In this document: in pieces, positions 13,052-22,900 of the stretch | Position numbering within the stretch: position 1 is the stretch's first letter | How the letters are laid out: each line of letters begins with the position of its first letter | From: Taxillus chinensis | Lineage: Eukaryota > Streptophyta > Magnoliopsida > Santalales > Loranthaceae | Direction of reading: 5' to 3' | Length of the DNA: 64,000 nucleotides | Assembly (NCBI GenBank): GCA_023512835.1 | Contig: CM042085.1 | Location: 4,621,989-4,685,988, forward strand | Program-made: the position numbers and the translations under genes | Notes under the pieces: model-generated | Seen by the model: only the letters and a program-made list of their open reading frames with translations | Database searches by the model: none | Told to the model about the DNA's origin: nothing

Positions 13052-16000
13052 GGGGGCTTTTTTTTTTTATTTTATTTAAGATGATTTGTTATAAGAATAT
13101 GTTTTTGGTTTTGATTTTTAAAATTATAAATTCAAATATCTTAGATTAATGTGGCACACATGGTATTTTTTTATTTTACATTATTTTAACTTTTAAAATT
13201 CAAAATTAATGAATTAAATCCATCAAAAATTATTAATTAATATATATAGCTATAATTTAAAATTTATTTTTATATATATACACATATAAATATAAATAGA
13301 CTATATATATTTTTTTATTATTAATATTTTTTAATAATAATATATATATATAAAAAATTTAAAATTTGGGGGGGCCATCCCGCCCCCCTAAATCCGTCAC
13401 TGCCTACCCGTGGCCCTTTGCTAAGGTAAGCGGTCTACACTTAATCTCAATTTGTGTGTTATGACCGTTTATCACTTGTTTACTGTAATTTTTTTCCAGT
13501 GTCTTTCCTGTTCCTATTCCTAAACCATAGGTGACCATCTTTCTCATCTCTGTTGGCTGTGCTTGATGAAATGGCTGCTCTACACTCCAATGAGACCTGG
13601 GTGTTGGTGCCTCTTCTATATGGCAAGACCATTAGGTGGGCGTTGTTGGATTTTCACCTTGAAAATTTGGACGGATGACTAGGTTGGATGTCTCAAGCCT
13701 TAACTAGTTGCTGAGGGGAACACTTAGATATATTGTTTGGATTATAGAGCTGCTTTCTTTATTGTGTCCAAATGGCATCGATTCAATTGTTTCTCTCCAT
13801 CACTACCAAGCGTAAGTGGTCCCTTTTTCAGCTTAACATTAAAAATTCTTCCTTACCAAGCGTAATTGGTTTGGAAGGTGCTATAGTGTGATTCAAGTCT
13901 TTGGCATGACAAGTAGTGTAACTGATCACTTTGTGTTCTATCGACTTTCTTCTCAATGGTGCATCTATATTTTAGTCTATGTATAGATGACATTGTTATT
14001 ACAGGGAATGCTGAGATCAGCATATAACGGCCAGGAACAGCTCTCCACACATTTCCAAACAAAAGATATGAGAAAACTCATATTTCTTGGGCATTGAGGG
14101 CTTTAGCCCAATCACAGGGTGGTGTGGCCATATCATAGAGGAAATATGCATTGAACATGTTAGAGGTAACTGGTGTGATGGATTTTAAACCCGTCCATAC
14201 ACCCATGGATCCATATGTTAAACTCCTATTGGATCAAATGGAGCCTCCTAGGTGCCTCATCTTTTGCTGTGAGTGGTGATAGCTAAAGGGGAAGGCTGTG
14301 GTGGTGCATTGAAAGCTGGAGGGAATGGCTGAACGATGGCATCAGCTAAAGTGGAAGGTTGTGGTGTTGCGTCGAAGGCTGGGGGGAATGGCTGGGCCAT
14401 GCCGTCCCTTAATTTGTTTTGTTAAAAATGAACTGTAGCCTCTATCCAGCCTTCAGATTATATAAGGACTAGTTGCTTCTAAAACATGTAATCATCGAGG
14501 AACTTGTCATATACATAAGGTCTACACATAGTACAGATCTCCATTGAAGTTCTAGTTACAATGTAGATATGTCCTTCGGTGATGAAAACCCTTAACTTCA
14601 TCACTGGGGCTCTAGACACTGAACGGTAGGCTTCATATTTTCTTCATTTCTTGCTTAGCTTTCCATATAATGATCAAAATTTCTGGTTTCCTTTTTATTA
14701 CTTTCACCTCAGTTCCTTTTGTTCTATTATTAATTTTAAAATTTTCTGTCTCTGAGATTCCACTTTACTTTTTTTATGTTTTTTTCTCTTGTGTGTACGT
14801 ATATGCAATTCACGATTAACATTTCAATAGCAGATTTCAGTTGGGGCTCGTTTATATCCTCAAAACCCAGTCCTCCACCCAGGCAGCACTCTTAACTTCA
14901 GTATAGAAGGTACCTATGCTTAACATCTGCGCATTTTTGAAGCCAGTCTATTGCATCAATTTTATTGATTTTCTGCCAATATTATCCAGTTCGTTTTATT
15001 TTATTTTTAATGATATAGTTCACCAGAAAAAAGAATCATCAAAGCCGCTTTAATTATGTCTTCTTCCACGCCTTTCTGTTATTAACAACACAATAAAATC
15101 TAATTGCTTCTTCAAGAAATATATATTGATTGTATTTGTTTCTTTATTTTATCAAACAAAAAACTGTAATCAAATCTAATTTTACTAGAGATAGTAAAAG
15201 TTATATTGGCTTTTCTAGAGTTTGTGGTTGTATTTTGGGTAGTTTTCTAGATTGGGGCCTTATGTTCCTACTAATTCATTGCATATGGATCTGTCTTTAC
15301 GGATCTTAAATTTTCGGGATGTTTGTTTAGTTTGAGATGTTGAATTTTTGAGATTTCATATAATAATTGAATAACCAAATTTTTAATGCTATTTTTTGCA
15401 TAGCATTGTCACTTTATAAATTTTTATGATTTAGGATTTTTTTCACTATGGTGTATTATTTACTTTTAATACTTATATATTTTGAGATGGTATATGGCTA
15501 ACAATTTATCAATTCAATTTCAATTGTTAGATTTGTAGGCTCACTTATGTTGCGGTTGATGAGATATAAGATGTGATAGTAAAACATTTTAATGGCTTTT
15601 GAAATGATGAAATTCAATAAGGGTTAACTAATACTATGCTAATGTGTGGTAGGTGATATGATTAAGTAATAGAATAGGATAGTTTTGGATTTTTTTTTAC
15701 ATTTTCAAAAAAAAAAAAAAAGTTATGTATTCCTATTTTTTATTCACTAACTGTTAAACAATCTTAATGTTATCATGTGGACTATTCTTTGCTTTATTCC
15801 ACTTGCAAACATAATATTAATGTAATGACTTTGTATAAATTATAATTTTAAAAAAAAGTTTTGCTTTAGGGGTTGGAGAAAACATTTATTGTGCTGGTGT
15901 TAATCCAGGAAATTCTATATTGTGTTATGAATCTTGAGTTTGCATTGCAAAAATTTGGAACATATTAGGAGCATTGTGTTCATGTAGTACTAATGTGTTC

Positions 16001-16914
16001 TTTCTCGTGGTATTTCTAAATTGTTATAGCATGCATAATTATTACCAATTTAATATATTACATGAATATATATAAATATACATAACAAAGAAAGGAAGTT
16101 ATCTATGGTAATGATGATATTAGGATATCTTAATTGTACATTATCTCAATAATTAAGTTAACTCGAATACTAATTTGATAGTAAATTTAATAGCTTAGTT
16201 TGTTCATGAAACACGGATTAGAAGCAATATGAAGCACCACTTGGTATGAGAGATTTAAGATCAACTTTTTTAAGAAATAATATATCCACATTATTTCATA
16301 GACCTGGCCTTGAGAAACATTTTATTTCTTACTTTTCTATATGATCAATTTTCCTCTAACAAGAACACAATAGCCTATTGTGGATCTTCTATTTCTGTGG
16401 AACTTACCTAATCTATATATGAGAAACATTCGATATAAGTGTGGCCATGATTTGTATACAAGAGTCACATCTAAGTACTCCTTTTAAGTAATACAAAATT
16501 TATTCCACTGCTGTCCAATGATAAATTGTTGAAGATGACACATGTGACGGTAACCAACCTTTGATATCTCTTAAGATCAATAATGGTTTCCCACCTATAT
16601 GAGATACATGTTTGGAGTCTTGGAGCTCTACAAAGCTTGTTCTCAAATTTTCAAACTCGGTTAATAAATCAGGGGGGGGGGAGTACATTTTTTTTTGGGG
16701 GGGAGATATGTGTGTTTACTCTTTTGATTTCAACGCCTTAGAAATATATAAGTATCTAATCCCTAAGTCTAAGTGATGAAATGCCTATTATATCACACCA
16801 GGAATGACAATATCATCCACGTATAATTGTTTTTTGATAAATAAGCAATTTTATTAAAATAGAATGAATACACATAAGAAGTGAGTGTTAAACAAGGGGG
16901 GGGTTCAAAAGGGG

Positions 16915-16964
<50 letters not shown>

Positions 16965-19900
16965 GGGCAATCGGAACTCAGGGGGGGGGGGTGTGGGGTC
17001 GGTTCGGGTGTTTAGGCGGGGGGGGCCCCTTCCCCCCCTTTTTATTTTTTTGGTAAATATGTACAAAATATATAAAATTAAAAGAACAAATTTAGTTTTA
17101 AAATAATAAAATCATACTTCAAATATCAAATGAACTCATTAAAATTCAAATTAGTCTAATCATACATCAACCCTAAAAATTTAATAACTTAAATAAATAG
17201 GCAATCTAACTTAAGTCATTATATAGACAGAAAGTTAAATTTATAAGAATAAATATAATTATAATTTAAAATCAAATGAATTAAATTAATAAATTAACTA
17301 TTTATTAAATTAATCAAAATAAATAAATAACTGTGACTTAAAATTAAAGAAATCGTGTAACACTTGCGCTACGACGCTAGACACAATGACGATGCTAGAT
17401 GGACGTTGGACACGACGACAACAACGAACGGGCACTAGACGCACAACAACGTTGGACGCATGACGCTGGACGATGCCATTGGACGTCGATTGATGACGGA
17501 CGACGACGTTGGATGCGACCTGACACTGGGACGACAACGCTGCTATTGACGACGACAACAGAGGCGACTTCCCTTCAACGACAAAAGATGACGTCAGAGG
17601 ACGATGACGACAGAGGGCGATGATATTAGGTTAGCGCATCATTTTTTTTTACGCCTATTTTTATTTTTGAAGATTACGTGTCGCGGGCGCCTCATCCCGG
17701 ATACGGGTTGAGGCGGCGGCACAGGCAGCCTCGTCGATGGAGGCGGACTTTGACGTGGTGCCTCCACGCGGGTTGGAGCTGAGGCGGCGCCTCAAGGCAC
17801 CGCCTCAGCCCGAACGCTGGTGTTAAATGAACATACAAAATAGACTTAAAATGAGCACCCACAATGACAGAAAATGACAGCCCTCCTAAAGCAAAAAGTC
17901 ATTCCCTTAAACTCCAAAAATATGGGCATTCCGCTCGTGTCAAATACACCAAAGAAGACAATGAGTGACGGCCTTCCACACCACCGAATGCTGCCCACAC
18001 CCTTGAGCCAACATTCAAACAACTGACAAAGTGACAATGACATCACTCAAAGAAGGCCGAACAAGCCCATAATCATATCCCAAAGCTCCCGAACATACGG
18101 ACAATGAAGAAATAAATGATTTACGAATTTTGCTGAAACCTTGCACATGAAACGACTAATAAGAACGAAATTGTAGTGTTGCAAATTACCAGCAGTAAGG
18201 ATCTTATCAAGTACCGCAATCCATGCAAAAAAGGCAACACAAGACGAAATGCGCACCTTTCACACACTACGTCACGGGAACATTACATGCCGAGCAGGCG
18301 TCAAGAGAGAGTGAAGACTCTTAACCCAAAAATCATGCGTTGGGCCGCTAACAAAGCCTATCGGCTGCCAACTGCGTTGGGGCAACCGAATATAACCGAT
18401 CGAAAAAAGATAAAAAAGCTTTTAATTTTCAATCCTAAGCAGCTTGCAAAAACAACACCTCTCACAGTCTCACTGCATATTAATCCGTCGAATACACGGC
18501 GAATGTTAGCTACAAAAGCATTTTGGGAGCAAACAATTCAATACAACTCTGGGTAATGAAGCTTCAGGGGAGATGCACCACACCACACATCATCCCAAAA
18601 GCGAATGAAAGCACCGCCCCTCAACTCAGACACCACAAACCGAGAGAAAGAGTCCTATTGCGTCTGGATAAATTTTCATAAACTCATACCGTGTGACCCA
18701 CGAGGCATCAAAGAAACTCAACCCCCACGGGCAACGTTGTACTTCACTGCATTCACCTCCTGCAACAGGCCTCCCCTCTCCACCCCAAACCGCCACAACC
18801 GTAAGGATGATACTACTGTTTGATTGTTCATAGAACATAAAATTGTCAGTTTTGCTCTTAATCATATCATTTGTTTAATAGTCTAACTAATTTTTCCAAA
18901 CCAAACATGAGGGCTTTGTTTTAAAATCTTTCGAAGGGCCTTTAAGTGAGCATAGCTTTTAGCGATGAGAAAGGGTTTCAAGCGAGCAACAGACCCATTA
19001 TGATCGACCTTGATTCCGAACACCCATTTGCAGCTGATAACCCGTTTTTACGAACGTAAATCAAGCAATTGTCAACTACCAAGTACCATTGTCATTGAAA
19101 GCCTTCATTTTGTCAACCATTGCTTGGTGCCAACCAAGGTGAGAGAGGGCTTTACAAACAATTCACGTGTTGGAACTATGATAGAATAAGAGAAGCAACA
19201 AGTCATAGAGCAAGAGGTTAGTGCCTGGTGATATCATCCTTTTAGAACATTCTTGTGCTCAATAAGAAGTTTCATGAAGTATGTCATTTTAAACTCTAAA
19301 ATTTTAAAATAAAGTTTGGGGATACTTTTTGCATTATCACAAGGGAAACAATAAACGGAAACATTAAATTGTATTTTTATTTAAGTATAAAAGGCAAGGC
19401 ACAAAAAATATAAAACAATTCAAAAGGACTCTTTATTAAATAGAATCAAGTAACACGAGAATAGTTACCCACAAAGTAATAAAATATTTAAAATTCAGTT
19501 TAGACACAATCGAACAAGGACCTCAAACATCAAAATGAATTAATTTAAGAAGGCTATTAGCAAGTTTATTGATTCTTGGACTCGAATTCAGGCATTGGTG
19601 TTTTGTATACCGAAACGACTTATAATTTAAGGAAGACACGTGATTAAACTGTGAACAAAGCTTCTTAAGTAAAGGAAGGGATGTATGACCAATCTTACAA
19701 TGCACTTCAAATGGAGATAGTGGGGTATCAAGAGTGTCAAGGCCTCTTGATTCATGTTCTTTATCAATAATTTTTGTCATAAGATCGTAAAATAAGCAAT
19801 GATAAGGAAAAAAAAAAGTAATTTAATAGTTAAGTTGGCTTACTACTATCACATTAAAAGAAAATTTTGGTGAGGGGTTGGAACAAATGTGCCTGACCCA

Positions 19901-22900
19901 TGAACATAAGATGATGTCCCATTAGAATATTGATAGTAGGCTAGTTAAAAGTTTTAACAAATTTAATCCACATGCGAATCAGATTTCTTTTTTCAAAATA
20001 CGAAAAATCCATATACCCCATCAATTCTTTTACAAATTCACCATAATTAATCAAGTTAATTATCTCGTTATCAATAGAATTTCAAGTCTGCAGAAAGAGT
20101 CGAGCAGCTTCTTGTAGCTATGTTAGCTTCGAGTCATCATTAGGTGGGTTTGTTGTCAAATGATCATCTTGATAAATACTTTGAAGATAAAGTCAAATTG
20201 TCTTACTCCAGTTCATATAATTAGAGTTGTTTAATTTATGATCCGTGAATTAAATGTCAAAGGTACCATATCCAACACGACCACTAGTTTCTTTTCATCC
20301 GTAACTCTTGGATATATAGAATTTATAAGACAGCAGCAATAGGGAGACTGGAGCTGAATCAAGACACCAACAGCCAGCAATGGACATAGCCATAAACTAG
20401 TAGTTGATCGAAGATGAGAGCGTAAAAACAGGTTGTTGCTTTGGAGGGCAGTGGAGGGGGTCATTGGCAAGGTAGAAGAGGTTGTCAACTTTTAGGGCAG
20501 TGAAGGGCGTCATCGGCCAAGAGGGCATCGTCGATGGAGAGGGCAGCGATCATCAATGTGAAGTTGTAGAGGGAAGAGAGTTTTGTCGATGATAGACAGA
20601 GCTTGCAGGGGCAAGACCTTCGACGCGAAGTCGGGCATCATAGTTCATTAAAGTTGGGCAAAGGTCATTGGCGAACAAGGAGTGTCGATGAACACGGAAA
20701 AGGAGTGTCGATGAACAGAAGATGACGAAGGTTTTTTTTTTTTTTGGGTTAGGTACACACACCATGATGCGAATAAGAGAGTATTATTTCTTGTCTTATT
20801 TTGAATGCATTACATAAATATATATACAAAGAGAGAAAACTATATATGGTAATGAAAATATTAGGTTATGAAGTTTTATTATACTGTTATTCATTGATTA
20901 TGGTATCACCCATTAATTACAGTAACAAGTAGAAATGTTATAGAAGTCATGGTTAAGTTATAAAATACTGTCACTTGGGGTGGACAAAGACTGTGTTACT
21001 CACGCTTTTTCTGAAGTGGCTATCACTTGGTGTGGACAAAGACATACTATGCCATAAATAAATTTATGGATGTGACGCAGATAAATAACAAATTGGCGGG
21101 TTTATGACACCAATCGATACATTTGGCTATGTGGAGTGTTGACACATGTGACTAAGGCCTTTTTTGTTCTGGCTAAAAGGAAATAAAAAGTGAGAACATA
21201 TTGGTTAAATTTCATCTTCAATGATATTTGTAGGACAATATGCCGCAAACAAAATTATTATTTGTTTGTTTATTTTTGTCTGTATGAATTTATCATTTAT
21301 CATTTCTTGCTATGATAGGATTAAATGATAAAGTTGCTGGGCAATGGTTGAGTGCAAATGAAAGTGTTTTACATATAGATGCGCTATCTGGAAATGCGAA
21401 TGCAGTTGGGAATGGTATAACTGTAGGTAAATCTTGCTAACTGGAATTTTGCTTAATAAGCTCTTGCACAGACAATGCGGGTGTACCCTCATTTCAGATT
21501 TAATTATTGGATTTTGTTGTCATTGAACAGTAATCTTTGAAGGGTCAAATGTGGCAGTGCACACTAGAGTCACTGTTTGCAAGGGGAACATTATTTTTGT
21601 TGGTCCTCCACAAGAGGTCTTGACAAACATTCCTTTTCCTCATGAGGGATACAACTTTTCTGTGAAGTTCAGGTTTGTATAACTCTGGCACAAACTAGGG
21701 AGCAGTTACAATTTGTGTCTGATATCCAAATTACTGTGCCTTACTTTTTTTGTTGCGTGATTAATTTCTGCCCCCACATGTCTACCTTTGCTCAATCATT
21801 ATAAAGCTTGGCATTAAATATGGTCTTAGATATGCATATGATCCTTGCAAATGTGGACTATATTGTTTGTGTTGTTAAATAACCCAAATCCAAATTAGTT
21901 TTTCTCCCTTTGAAGTAGATTTTCATGAAGACTACTTCTGAAATTCTGGGGTTAACAGTTTCCTATTCTAATTCCTGTCGTGATAGTTTAGGGCTTTATT
22001 TAGAAATCTGGTTAGACACAGAAGGTTGAGCGCTGCTCGTATCTTGTTGGGTTAGTTGACCCATTTTACTCACTCAACAGGTTGAGAGGTACTCCTTTCT
22101 AGTTGTTTTAGTTGACCCTTGTTACTCCAAAGAATAGGTTGAGCACAAATTTTTGATGAATGTAGAAGTGTTCGTGCACATGTGGTCTAAAAAACTTGGA
22201 ATCCAGCGCACAAGTCATAGTCTCTGCCTGGCTATATGTTTATTTTGGCACATTCCTGCTGTAATTTCCATACAAGCATGACAAAGCTGTGCATGGTAAT
22301 AACCTGAGCTGCTTTTATGTCATTGTTAAAACTCAACCCTGTCATGCCACTAAGTATTTTTCCAGTAAAGGTACAGCCAAGATTTGGCTGGATACTTTCC
22401 AGTCCTTTAAATAGATGGGTTATAGTACAATGCCAAGCAGGATAGAGGGAATGTGATATTGCAGGGATCCAGATATCTGGGGAGAGAAAGAAACAGAGAC
22501 GAGGGGTCACATAATATCAAATCACAGCTGCAGGGAAGCTGGAAAGAACACTAAATCCACTCCTGATCTGGATTAGTTTTTAGCGATGAAGTTGGCAGTA
22601 TTTTTCTAATAAGGAAGCAAGCTTTTGTGTCCTCATGATGCTTGATTCTATCCCCACTCATTTGCTTGAGATAGAATGGAGCATGCATTCCATGTGAAAT
22701 TCAAATTTCCACGGGAGTCATGGGCATTAATCTGACTACTTGTAAACTGTTACACAAATTAGATTTGTGTATTTGGAACCTTTAAGTCCCATTGATAATT
22801 TTCTTTATTATTTATTTTTACCATATGGGCTGGGTCTTGGTGCAACAATTATTTTGAATGGCAGAGCATTATGGGCTCATATTCATGATGGATTTGTGCT

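Noticed and set aside
16885..17106. Glycine-rich open frame
   Set aside because: Produced by a run of 48 G and neighbouring G tracts.
17310..17623. Asp/Thr/Arg-rich open frames on both strands
   Set aside because: GACGACG low-complexity DNA inside a MITE-like element; no motif.
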